Assembly: GCA_013368315.1 (NCBI GenBank)
Contig: JAACJM010000224.1
Span: 1-64,000, forward strand
Direction: 5' to 3'
Source: Tetrapyrgos nigripes
Taxonomy: Eukaryota > Basidiomycota > Agaricomycetes > Agaricales > Campanellaceae
DNA length: 64,000 nucleotides
Below, one piece after another: positions 22,066 to 33,195 of this stretch (position 1 is its first letter; each line of letters opens with the position of its first letter). A program made the translations under genes and the position numbers. The notes beneath the pieces were generated by a model. That model was not told the DNA's origin. It made no database searches and worked only from the letters and a program-made list of their open reading frames with translations.

Positions 22066-25000
22066 AACATCTTGATCATTCTGGTTGTAACTTGTGACAG
22101 GATCAAAGAAGAGGCTAATGATGTGTCCCTTTCTCAATCTATTTGATTTGCCTCAGCCAAAGCTGCAACATTATCAGGAAAAGGAGAGTCATGCTGAAAG
22201 CCAGATTGAAGAGGTTTTCACCACAAAAGACAGTCAGATTCAGGAAGTATCAGCTGGAGAAGGGATGCAAGAAGTGCCCATTCAGGAGGTGTAATCCACA
22301 TTTCTCTTCTTCTTCTCCTTTCTGTTCATTTTCTGGGCTTCTGTACATGGTTTGAACCCTTTCCCTTCTTTGTCATATACACACATTTTCATATGTCAAT
22401 GCTTTGCTCCTGCACCCACTTTCCTTGCATACATGGGAAGGAGAGGTGAGTACTATTGGACTGCTGGTCTACACTGTATTGGTATAAAATAGCAGCCTGA
22501 AATCTATTGTTGATGAGGTTGATTTCTTAACACTCACTTTCTGCTTGTGGCTATGTTCTTACGTTCCTGACTTCTTCCCTCAGATTTTTCCCAAGGTCAA
22601 TCATCTATCATCTGCATTTCCAAGCAATACAGCTGGGTTCAACATGTCCTCCTGGTCATTTCTTCCTTGTTCCCCTCATGATTCTGACTGGAACCTCTCT
22701 GCTTCGTTGCTCTGGTGCAATTGTTCTCACCTATCAACTCCAGATATTGATTACAGGTCAATTCTGCCTATTAACTATGGCTCAACATCATTTATCTATT
22801 GCAGTTTCTAGTCTCTCCACTAAGGCCCAATGTTGTTTATTTTTTGCTGCCCAACGTCTCATAACTACGCTGTCTCAATGTCGTCCACATTACAGACCAT
22901 GTGTCCATGCGTTAGCATCGGCCCACAACCACTTCATAAGAATGGGTTTGCAAAAAATGCCAGTTAGGAAAAGACCAGCAATGAAAGCCTCATTCACCAG
23001 GCAGAATATGTTTGAGGTTCTTCTCTGAAAAATATTGACTGTTGATGAAGCTGATTGTAGTTCATGTTGAGAGGCATGCACAAAAAAATTTTTCAACTGT
23101 CTTGTGGCAGGATGAGGTATTACATTGGGGTTAGGGTTAGTAGTGTTCACCAATTTCAGTTCAGTTCAAAATCTTTTTGAACTTTTAACCAGACTTCATG
23201 TTCAGCGAACTTTCAGTCCAGTTCAGGTTCATCAGACCACATACTTTTCCCAAGATGACTGAAAGCTCAAATTTGACAGTCAAATAAGTACTTATCATAA
23301 TATAAGGACTATTTACAATACATCTGCATTGGAATCCTCATCTCCAGCTTCATCCCCACCAAAATAATACTCATCCAATACTCACATAAAGTTGGTAAAA
23401 ATCAAAATCAAAAGGTCATGAAAACTTACATTGCTTGCACTGATAGTCTTCATCTGCTCACATCGTCCATTTAATTTACCTTAGAAATTGTTTTCATGGT
23501 TTCAAACTCCGAGTCCTACCCCTATTAGCTGGCGCTCGTCAAGCACTCATTCGGAGTCATCTGGCATGATGGTCGAGAATCTCATGACATCGTAAACAGT
23601 TTTCTTGGACCAGCTGTAACCAATGTGTCCCTTCACCAGTGTTCTGCTCATGATTCCTGCACTTTTCAACCTACACAATACCAAGGTTGGTCATAGACTA
23701 ACTAATACCTGTCAGTTCAAACCAAAGTCTGGACTCTGTTGATGCCAGTCCTATACCGTGGTCGACAGATAACCGAGGAAAGATTCCTACAGGGTGTTTG
23801 CCACCCAGAATGGCAAGGCTGGAAACGGCCAACTGTGGCCAGATGCCATCAGGCAACGGCATATTCCAGCAAGGTCTGATCTACTTATTGATCAACCGGT
23901 GTCAATCAGCTAAACCCAAAACATATAGTCCAGACTGTAGTCAATAGTTGAGCATTGACTCCCTCTCTTTGCTTTGCCCTCCTTCTCCCCATCTCGTATG
24001 CATGTTGCTGGAGCCAGACCCAGTTTTACCAATGTTCCCTCTGGTTGGTTGCCAGTGGGTAATCGTAGACTATATACTTGAGGGAAGCCAAAATGTGTCT
24101 CAAAAAATATTACCACACAATGATCGTGCACAGATAAGTGCAGTCTGTTTAAACTGCAATCAGTGTTCACTGCTCTTCATCCACTGTTATGCTTAATACC
24201 ATACTTATTTTTCTGATAATACTCTGACAGTAGCAATTACATACTTAATGTAAGAATATTGTGATATTAGTAGACTTTATTGAGGGAAAGAGGCCTCGTA
24301 ATTTGCCATGCGAAGCAGTGGCCCCTTTCCCCAGTTATGGCGTCATCATAAATCACTCGGATTCTGGATCCCGCACCTGCACAGGCAACTCACATATATC
24401 ACATGATTTCAGGTTCCCAATTAGGAAGCCTCAAATTGATCACCTGACTATCTTCTGAAGAAAGGATTTTGTGTCCAAAACAGGCAATCAGACCCCTAGG
24501 CGTCTTCAACCTCAAAACACATTATTTGATTTTCTCATGACTCTATACTCTATGTAGTCATTCTTTACGGCTCCGGACACATACTGCGCATTATTTACTG
24601 ACTCTTTTCTGATTTTTTCTGACTCTTTCATGACTCATACGGACTTGTTACCTGGTTGGAAATTCTATTTCCTCGTAGTATATAAGTAGTAGACATTTGT
24701 ACCTTAAATCCCTCTCTCACATATCCCACATCAGACAAGTAGCGCAGCAGTAGATACTTTCTACTTCCTACTTAATACATTTTAAGTACAGATCTTACCA
24801 TGAAAACTGTCAGCTGGGAGACCATTGCGAGATCTCCAGTAGATTTTTCCTTGTTTGATTCTGTAGCCCTTCTGCTCATTTGTTCACACCCATATTTTGT
24901 GAGGATTTGTTGATTATCTGCCCACTCGCACCGGAGGCAGTCTCGGCTATCTTTACAGGCATTTTGGATTGTCTTCGTTAGAGAGTCCTCTTTCTCTCAT

Positions 25001-25337
25001 CATCATATAGTACAAAGGGAGTAGATGAAAGGAGAATGAAGATAGGGGTTTTCCATAATAGTACAATCTAATCAATGCAAAAGAGGAAGTAGAAGCTAGA
25101 CCTATCCTAAAGGCCGATATTCCATCACAAACGCAGTCAACGCCCCTCTTAATGGTGTTGCCAACAGCTTCGGGGGAAAGGCGGAAATTTGACTCGGACA
25201 TGGTGAGCTGGCACCCTGCAAACCCTTGACCTTCCTCTCATTCCTTCACGCCCACACTGTGCCTTTTCACGAGTCGCTAGTTACAACAATGCGATATTCG
25301 CTTCAGGTTTCGTGTTTATTACATATCGCCAGGCAGC
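22066..25337. other. Gene-poor region; one possible promoter-like stretch
   Basis: No recognisable gene. A 42-bp element at 24291-24332 recurs twice further right. At 24680-24800 a TATATAAG box is followed by a pyrimidine-rich leader and an ATG at 24800 with only 39 codons before a stop. This could be the promoter and leader of a lost transposon or gene. A GGGTTAGGGTTAG at 23129 is isolated. Confidence 0.4.
24291..24332 (-). repeat. Short dispersed repeat, copy 1 of 3
   Basis: The reverse complement reads GGGGAAAGGGGCCACTGCTT followed by CGCATGGCAAATTACGAGGCC. It matches 31995-32036 and 32801-32841 on the plus strand. Confidence 0.75.
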
Positions 25338-26743
25338 TCAAACAATACTTCCTGCAGCCCGCTGAAGTCTGGAAACAAGATCTTCGGCCGATGGTCGATT
25401 CACAGGTTCCTTGGCCCAACAATCTTCCACAATCCTCCACAAATCGTCCCAACGTGCGTCGCCCAAGACATAGGGTCGTGACGGCCATGTATAGGGTGCC
25501 AGTTGGAATTGAGCAGTGCTGCCAGTAAATAACTGTTCGAAATCGATCAATATAAAACAGTGTGCGGATAACGTGCATTTTACTTCGTAAGCCAAGCTCC
25601 CAAAAGCAAAAATATCAGTTTCTTTAGTCCTGGAGGATACGCCTGGTCCAATGCGCTCGAAATTCATGTCTTCCGTGTAGCCTTGCATTGTCAGAGTAGA
25701 AATACCGGCGTCGTACTTGCTGAGACCGAAATCTGCTATTTTGACAACCTCGTCATGGACCAAGACATTATCCTAAAATCCATTTGAGTCCCCTACACAA
25801 CAGGAAAAAAAGGCACTTACACAACAAAGATCACCGTGGATTAAGGCCTCCCTTTGGTTATGGAGATGCTGCAAGCCTAGAGCAATAGATACAAGCTAGA
25901 TGAAGAAAAAATTATCAACAATCAAACCCACAATACCAAACCAGCTCGGGTGAACATACATGATGGTGTTTTGCAGCCAAAGTCACTTTTCGATTTTCAC
26001 AGAACTCCGACAAGGAGCCACCGTTTGCAAAAGGCGAGACTAAACCAAACTCAATGCTACCCTCGTTCACTTCTGCATAACAGCCAATCAATTCCAACAC
26101 ATTATCATGGTTGGAAATATCTCTCCAGTGTCTCAATTCACGAGAGAACCATGTCTGTAATGGAGGTAAGTTGCAGAAACTCCAAAAGTATGTGCATACC
26201 TTGAGTTGTTCATATTTCTGGCAGAGGAAAATATGAGTGGAATTTGATTACAGACCTAATACTAGCAACCGACCTTATCGGTGAACGCTTGATCGATGAT
26301 CTTCAGAGCAACTGCAGAATTGTTATAGTTCGCCTTGAAAACCGATCCAAATGAGCCCCCTCCTAGGAAAATGTCTCGTATGATTTTGGGCTTAATGAAC
26401 ATAAAATTGAATTCATTGGTCAATTTGAGGATGTATGCCAGAGTATACGCTGTGTCTTGACAGGAATCTGATTCATCTCCATACTCCTAGCAAGGCGGTG
26501 AGACATAAATTCAAAATATTTTAAAAAGTCACTTTGCAAACATTTAAAATCTCTGTTATGAGCTCGTCTACCTCAACGGTAAAGTTATCAATGGATTCGG
26601 GAGACTTTCTCAGGACATCTTCAACTCTCTCCAGAATATCTGAGCTAATTCTTTACAGAGCAGATATCAATATTAGCATGTGGTGGTGATGATGCAGGGC
26701 TGTTAATGACTTACTGGTCAGCTGGTGCAATATCTGAAGACAT
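25338..26743 (-). CDS. HGD-type protein kinase, intact copy (kinase 1)
   Basis: Eight exons join in frame: 26743-26715, 26650-26572, 26486-26274, 26217-26200 (an 18-nt microexon KYEQLK), 26154-25960, 25895-25821, 25772-25584 and 25532-25338. Together they give 993 nt and 330 aa. An N-terminal helical segment (residues 1-60) precedes the kinase fold. The fold has the glycine loop FLGGGSFGSVFKA, the ATP-binding Lys in VALKIID, the catalytic loop HGDLCCDNVLV (HRD changed to HGD, with Asp and Asn kept), the metal-binding DFG in IADFGLSK, and a C-lobe DIFAFGSLAYE and LWRIVEDCW. A clear APE motif is absent; the segment reads MNFERIGP. Catalytic residues are present, so activity is plausible. Loss of the HRD arginine suggests regulation not dependent on activation-loop phosphorylation. 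It resembles expanded tyrosine-kinase-like families of Agaricomycetes. Confidence 0.88.
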
Positions 26744-27964
26744 CTGAGAGGCCAGACGGTAGTGAGATCGATGAAGGCGAGAAAAGGATAACTTGTCCTT
26801 GGGGTTTTTTTATAAGGAGTGCTGTTGTCATCTCATCCGAAAGCGATAAGCTGTATCAGATTTGGCTGTAATTATCAATAGAGTGAAACTTTGATTGATT
26901 ATACAGAAGCTCTATAGATTTCGAAGGTGTTACAACTTCTTCAATAGATTGAGTGGGTTGATGACAGTCAAGATGGAAAGTGTTCCATGAAGGCTGTTTA
27001 TGTCCTTATTGACGCGCATCCTTACTAATTTGAAGTAAGGCGCCTTTCCTACACGGAAGCAATTGAGAAGTTGATTTGCACAGCCCGTGTTCTAGGTCAG
27101 CTGTGATTCATGATCCTCTTTATAAACTTCTGCGCCACTTCAAATTGCCTTTTTCAGACCGATCTTCTTTTTTAGGCGAAACGTTTCCACATACTTGCCT
27201 AGCCCTCCTTTTCTGCCGAAAGATCCTTTGCATCCAGATCTCATGCTTCTTGATTCTGTGATAGATGAATAATTGAGATAGCACCAGAACTCAGTCGCCT
27301 GTTCGGACAAAAAAGTGACTTCGGAGGGCAAAACAGCCATGCTGGGTTCGGACAAAAATTGGTGTCCATTTTTCACTGCCAACCATCAAGTCAATGCGTG
27401 AGCGTGGCGGGAACTCGGCCCGCTAACGTTTGGCGATAATAGTACAAAGGAGAAGTGAGATAGAGAGACCAAGGAGTTAATGGGAGTATACGTGAAGAAT
27501 CCAAAGAGACTCGGAAGCAAGGATATAGGGGAGGATTCTTGCGGTCATTATTTCCAAAGTACGCCTAGGAAAGGCAAAAAAAAATCTATATGTGATGGGG
27601 GGAGGAAGGATTTGAAACATTTTTCTGAATTTATGCTTGGACAACCTGAAACGGCAGTTCGAAGAAAATCTGGCTGGATTACCTATTTTTTGGAACGGGT
27701 TCGCAGCCAGTTATCCGCAAGTCATCCGGGGGTCCTAATAGTAGCTCGCACTGCCAGGACAAAAATCCGTGAGCGGTTATTCTAAAAAAAGATGTTCTGG
27801 GAAGGCCATCGAGCAATGATTATAGATAGGCGCTCGCTCCGTGGCTGACGGAATTCTGACTTTGATACCAGATCTTCTGATTGATCAGACGGTGCTTGTT
27901 ATAAGACATAGTTTTCGTTGTGATCTTCTCCGTCCCTTCCTCATTCCCTTGCATTTTCATTACC
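26744..27964. other. Divergent intergenic region between kinases 1 and 2
   Basis: About 1.2 kb between two diverging kinase starts, presumably holding both promoters. GTTCGGACAAAAA occurs twice (27301 and 27347). An open frame of 101 codons at 27480-27785 has no recognised motif and is not called. Confidence 0.5.
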
Positions 27965-29439
27965 ATGAATGAAAGATCATCTACGTTAGTACTATTAACA
28001 TGTTACTATTCAACAGGGGACTAATAATACATGATCACCAAATGATCACAGCATTGATGACACCACTCTGAATAGGGTAGAGGACTGCTTGAGAAGCTCT
28101 CCTCCAAAAACAGACACTGAGGTGAACCAGCTTATAGACGATATCACAAAAGTGAGAATCTATTCACGTTTATGAAGCTATATATTCATAAACTAACCTA
28201 TCTTCTAGACATACTTACAAGATGAGGATGATCAGGACGACAATGCTCCAGCTTATCGACTTGCAAAAAATATTGAAGATGAATCTTGAAAATCCCGAGC
28301 TTTTCATTCCCACCAAGTTAGATCTTACTCCGCTGCTTGGGGGAAGGGAGGGGTCTTTCGGAGTTGTGCATAAGGCTAGTTGGCATGGAACTGAAGTTGC
28401 AGTCAAGGTTCTCAAGGAGTCGGAGGCCGTTCTCAACCAAGTTGGTAACAATTTCTTTAACTATTATTTACAAGGATTGACTTGGATCTTTGATTACAGA
28501 AATATAACCAGTTGAAGGTGAGCATTGTACTCTTGGGCTCATATATTTTTGACAAAGCTTCTGCTTAGAATGGCTTCTTATATGAAGTCAAGATCTGGAG
28601 AAGTATCGCTCAGCATCCAAATGTCTTGAGGTTTGATGGATGCTATGCTACGGTAAACTTTACCAAGCGAGATATTGACCTTGCCTTGGTATCTCCTTGG
28701 GCAAAGTCTGGTGATCTCAGAAAGTACAAAACAACCTTCAAACCCTGGATAAAAAACTCACTCAATCGTAAGACTTGTTTTTCTTCAGCGCTACTTCATT
28801 AATCATTTTCATCACTAGCTTCTTGATGTTGCCCAAGGATTGCAGCATTTGCACACCAACAACCCACAAGTAGTTCATGGAGACCTCTGCCGCGTGAGTT
28901 GGATGCCTTTAAAAGAATTTATTTTTTAATAATGAAATCTTTAGGCCAATGTGTTACTTGACATTAAGGTGCATAGATTCTGTCTGCTATTATAAATTTC
29001 ACAACTAAATGTTTTTCAGGAAAAAAAACTTATGGCCAAGTTGGCAGATTTTGGAATGGCAAAACATGATGGGAGAGAGTCGTCACTGACTGTACTGGGC
29101 ATGACTGCAGACTTGCACTATGAAAGACGTGGACCACTCCAGAAGGCTATTAGAGGTCGCTCGACTGATAATGATATTTTCGGATTTGGAAGCTTGATTT
29201 ATGAGGTAAGGATTACATTTGGAACAGGAATGTCAGTTTCTTTTATTGACTTTAATTAGATCTTTGCTGGTCAAGCAGACTTTACATCCCAGAAACCAAT
29301 ACGTCCAAGTACAATGAATGATGGAAAATATGATAAACTCTGGCTTTTGGTTGAGGACTGCTGGTCAGATGAGCCTGAAAAGAAGTTGAATGCAAGCGAC
29401 TTGATCGACAGGTTGAAGGAATTGGCTCCAAAGGCGTGA
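27965..29439 (+). pseudogene. HGD-type protein kinase with two +1 frame breaks (kinase 2)
   Basis: The exon chain parallels kinase 1, including the 18-nt microexon (KYNQLK): 27965-27984, 28052-28151, 28209-28440, 28500-28517, 28569-28767, 28819-28893, 28945-28968, 29020-29205 and 29260-29439. All have GT-AG borders. Exons three (232 nt) and five (199 nt) are each one base longer than a multiple of three. Each contains an A6 run (28265-28270 and 28751-28756) whose reduction to A5 would restore homology and phase. Motifs present are LLGGREGSFGVVHKA, VAVKVLK, VVHGDLCRANVLLDI, KLADFGMAKHD, YERRGP, DIFGFGSLIYE and LWLLVEDCWSDEP. With both breaks removed the length would be 343 aa. This is either a recent pseudogene or an active gene with two homopolymer sequencing errors. 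Confidence 0.82.
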
Positions 29440-29544
29440 AAGGGAGAAAATGGTAACTACCCAGTTGTACATAAGAAATCAGATACAGATGTACTTCAAT
29501 CAATTTCTCCCTAGTGTTGTGTGCATATGAATGAAACCGCCACG

Positions 29545-30600
29545 CGCAGAGAGTTAAAATTAATTACACAGCAAATATCTCCATGGATGATTGGTGGTTT
29601 TATGTTTTGTATGGAGATGGTGGAGGCCTCGCGCAATGTCCAGGAACTTGTAAGTTTCACCAAAATTGAGTTATTGATGGATAAATCATAAATGAAAAAC
29701 TCACAATTTTATGGATACAAGCTGGTGTCCTTGACTTGAATGGTGGGTCGTAGTAGTTATTGAGAGCTCCAGGCTTAGCGAGCGGAGACACTAAAGCCAA
29801 GATGACACCTTTGCGAATGACACCTTGGGTGTTAAAGTTGACCTCCGCATAACAGCCATGGAACTTCAACACATTCTGATGAGGGATTATCTTTTGCCAA
29901 AACTGTACTTCGTTCCAAAAGCAGCTATCTCATGTCAGCTCGGGTTGAGGATCAAAGATTCATGTTACCTCCAATCCCTGTTCCGTCTGTAATTCATGAG
30001 TTTCTTTATAAGTATCAACTTGCTTGAAAATCACACCTCTGGTAAATGGAGAATCTTCATGGCCACATCAGGCTGTCCAGCTCCAGACCTTTTTCCCTTC
30101 ATACACGATTCCAAAGGATCCACGTCCCAAGGATTTCTTGCCGACAAGTATTTCAATTTTGGACTTGATAAAGAGTTTCGGGTTTTTTCTGATTAGATGA
30201 AGGACGTCAATGAGTTCTTTACACTCCTTGTTTTTGCATGTGCCGCACGCCTATAGTCCACGTTAGCCTCTGAAATAAGCAGAACAAGCGGAAGTGTTTT
30301 GTACTAAGCTTTGATCCTATCAATAGTGTCATTAACCCTCTTGGTATAATTTTCTGGACGGTCGGTCAACCTGAAGATTTTTTCTGCATCCTCTAAAATC
30401 GAGCGGTCAACCCTGCAGCTAGATTCTTGGTTTATTGCTCTATAAGCCATCCACGAACCGAAGGACTTACTTTGATAAGGTGGCCTTCCGGCGCGGCTCG
30501 TATCGTTCGGACAGCATCGACGGGCAGTGATGTGAGAGGTCAGTGAGTAAGCAATGCACAGACGAGTTATAAGAGAACAGTAGCCAAACCCGAAGTACAT
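29545..30600 (-). pseudogene. Truncated HGD-type kinase (kinase 3)
   Basis: On the minus strand the N-terminal helix (SILEDAEKIFRLTDRPENYT) is followed by KECKELIDVLHLIRKNP. Then come the glycine loop LGRGSFGIVYEGKK, the Lys box VAMKILHLPE in another frame, MLKFHGCYAEVNF, ALVSPLAKPGALNNYY, and FLDIARGLHHLHT. IIHGDICC follows in a shifted frame and ends at a GTAATT donor near 29567. Nothing of DFG or the C-lobe follows; the copy stops about 100 bp from the end of kinase 2. At least two frame breaks (near 30080 and 29590) and the missing C-lobe make it a pseudogene. It is the third paralogue of the cluster. Confidence 0.8.
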
Positions 30601-32715
30601 GGGCTCTCTCTCAGGCTATATCCGTATATGGTTGCTATCAGCCTATTCACCCCTCTAGAGTCATTGCCCTTTCTTATGGATAAATCGAGCTCTGACCTAA
30701 CGAGAGGCGGAGTGACGACTATTCCTTATGAAGGAAGGAATAAATATCAGTCCAGCTCAGCGTAACCTTGTATGACATTTCCAATGTTCGGTTGCATTTT
30801 GACTGTGGCGATCGCTGTGTTTGCATGAATTGTGGGTCCATTCAAGCGCTCGAGTTTCCAATGTGTGGCACTGTGTCAACGTGAGAATGAGACGAGAAAC
30901 ATAAAGGGTCTGTGCATTAGCACCACGGAATGACATGGAGGCAATCAATAGTATGATACCGGAGGTAGATAGATGTATAAAGAATGCACGTATGGAGCAT
31001 GTAGCTACCCGTAAAATATAGATGGCAGAGCAACTCACCACTAAAATTATTCCGGTGCGTCCCGTCACTGGCAAGGTCTCGTCCAGTGACGTCCTCTGGA
31101 CCTCTCTGCAATAATAGCGATAGGCAGCATCTTAAATTACGAACAAGGATGAAATATTACCGCCAGTCCAGCAGACAAAGAGCTAGGCGCTCTTTTCACG
31201 CCCTCCCTACGCAGCTTATCACCGAATCGACTGCGGTCGGGTGCGTCCACGAGACATCGCCAGTTAGGACCGGATATCAAAGTCAAAGAATTGTGACACA
31301 TCCAGGGACCTCTACAAGTCCATGTTTCTTCACTCTAACCATTTTGGAGCTAAGGCCGTTCTAGATCTGCTAGCAGTTAAGCAATTAAAAAGGTGTCTCA
31401 GGTGCAGTTTCGTCTTTAAGAGTATGGGATTATTTGACGGCATCCGGAAGAACATATCTGTATATGGAGTATAAGATACGCTCATATACACACTGTTTGG
31501 GTGTATCTGAAAAAGGTACATTGCGCATGCATATGCATCTGTATATGAGTTGAGTGAGCCTCCATATACTCGTTACGCATATACTGCCTGGCCTTTTCTT
31601 TCCTCCAATCCGTTGTATATGGTTTACATCCAAGATATGGGCATTGAAGTAGCTTGATCTAAGCTGCAAAAGGTTAAAGGGGCATTCCTGAGGCGGCTTT
31701 TCTGTATCAGTTATAAATCTCTATTCACTGTGCAAAGACAAGAAAGTTTATTGCGCCACAAGAGTTAACAGTGAACTAATACTATTTGTACACAAGTTCG
31801 TCTTGACGGAACAAATGCCCTGCCGCCTTCTGTGTAAGTGCGTGATTTGGCTCGGAAAGTTTCTACAAGCGGCTGTGCGTGGGGGGACTGCCTCGCCCTT
31901 GTAGCACTACTTATCTATGGATGTTCTGGGAATCAGTGGTCGTCGAACTGTCGTGGGTAGTAGATTAATGAGCATCACCAGATACGTTGTTGACTGGGGA
32001 AAGGTGCCACTGCTTCACATGGCAAATTACGAGGCCCATTATTGGATAAGTAAAATGGTTTCGTATGCAGTAAAAAATCAGATAGAGCCCAATATCTCAA
32101 TGTAATGATACCTTTAATTATAAATGACCTTGGATTGGGTGGAGGATGCCATAGTGATTCAGAGAGCGGCGCTTGGTGACTTTCGATGGCTGCTGAGGGA
32201 AGGAAAACACGTCTGAAGCTCGTCGTGGTTGGGCCTGTAGTCGTCGACAGCAGAGGGAAAGGACTTATCCCCGACTCCGACCAGAGGGAGGAGAGGGACG
32301 TGTCCCACCGATCGATCAGCCGGTCCTGGCAAGGGGGGTTTAAATTTTGAAACGGAGATCTCCGCGTGAGGTCATCCCTTTCCATCGGCTTCTTTGGCTC
32401 ATGGCACATGTCCAGATATGTCATATGTCTGGCAGAGCTCCCGCCCTTTGGTGAGGCTCCCTGGTGCTATCCCTCTGTATTCTGAGGTACTATACAGCTA
32501 ATATATGATTTTGAGACATGTGTAGTATGCATTATGAGCTTTTTTGGGTAGTTGGTGTAGCGTGCAGTGGGAGAATCCAGCTTTGACCCCTAGAAACCTT
32601 ACTTGCTTGGAATTTCCTCCTTGGCTGTGCTTGTAGTTGAAAAAACTAGCAGAAAACTAGTCTTTTCCCTGTCAATGTTTTTGATTTAGCGCCAATTCTT
32701 CAGGTCAATGGTTAA
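30601..32715. other. No gene recognised
   Basis: Mixed sequence with repeated ATATGAGT/GTATATGGAG-like words at 31440-31620 and the second copy of the short dispersed repeat at 31995-32036. Open frames of 60-150 codons on both strands have no recognisable motif. Confidence 0.4.
31995..32036 (+). repeat. Short dispersed repeat, copy 2 of 3
   Basis: GGGGAAAGGTGCCACTGCTT followed by CACATGGCAAATTACGAGGCC. It differs from copy 1 partly by CA in place of CG. Confidence 0.75.
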
Positions 32716-33195
32716 ATGATAGAATTTTTGTGTACTCATTGTCTTTGGGATACCTGGTCCAATTTGACCACTTACTTTGATTCTGCAGCCTCAAGCATAC
32801 TGGGTAAAGTGCCATCGCTTCGCGTGGCAAGCTACGAGGCCTTCAGGATTTCAGCAGCACATATTAGTGTACAGTTTTCAAGAGGCAACATAGTACATGT
32901 AAGTAAATACTGTTATAACAGCAGAAGAAATCAATACGAGCACCTTGACCACTGGTGGAGGAAGCAAGGGGCACTTGATGCTGCCTTAGTTACGCGGTCT
33001 GAGGAAGCCGTGAACAACGTCATGGTGGTCTCGACCATTGAGCGCTTGACGAGCGCCAAAAAACAGGGGTGGGAGTTTGAACCCGTGGAAAAGATCTGGG
33101 AGGTCACTCTGCGACATAAATTAACTTCTTCTTCAGTGTCATTTAGTCATGCTTGTGAGAAAAATCAGCTGGATTGGCAGAACCTTACTGTTTGA
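32716..33195 (+). CDS. Unrecognised open frame, 159 codons
   Basis: A plus-strand frame of 159 codons, MIEFLCTHCLWD to DWQNLTV, with no family recognised. Its codons 29-42 overlap the third copy of the dispersed repeat (32801-32841), which argues for transposon-derived or chance coding. The C-terminal part (about residues 75-130) is charged and looks protein-like. Could be a single exon of a larger relic. Confidence 0.25.
   Translation: MIEFLCTHCLWDTWSNLTTYFDSAASSILGKVPSLRVASYEAFRISAAHISVQFSRGNIVHVSKYCYNSRRNQYEHLDHWWRKQGALDAALVTRSEEAVNNVMVVSTIERLTSAKKQGWEFEPVEKIWEVTLRHKLTSSSVSFSHACEKNQLDWQNLTV
32801..32841 (+). repeat. Short dispersed repeat, copy 3 of 3
   Basis: TGGGTAAAGTGCCATCGCTT followed by CGCGTGGCAAGCTACGAGGC. 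It is more diverged from the other two copies and richer in CpG. Confidence 0.7.

Noticed and set aside
23125..23145. GGGTTAGGGTTAG resembling fungal telomere repeat
   Set aside because: Only about two units and inside a chromosome arm; too short to call an interstitial telomere.
27480..27785. 101-codon frame between kinases 1 and 2
   Set aside because: No motif, no splice context, lies in the shared promoter region.
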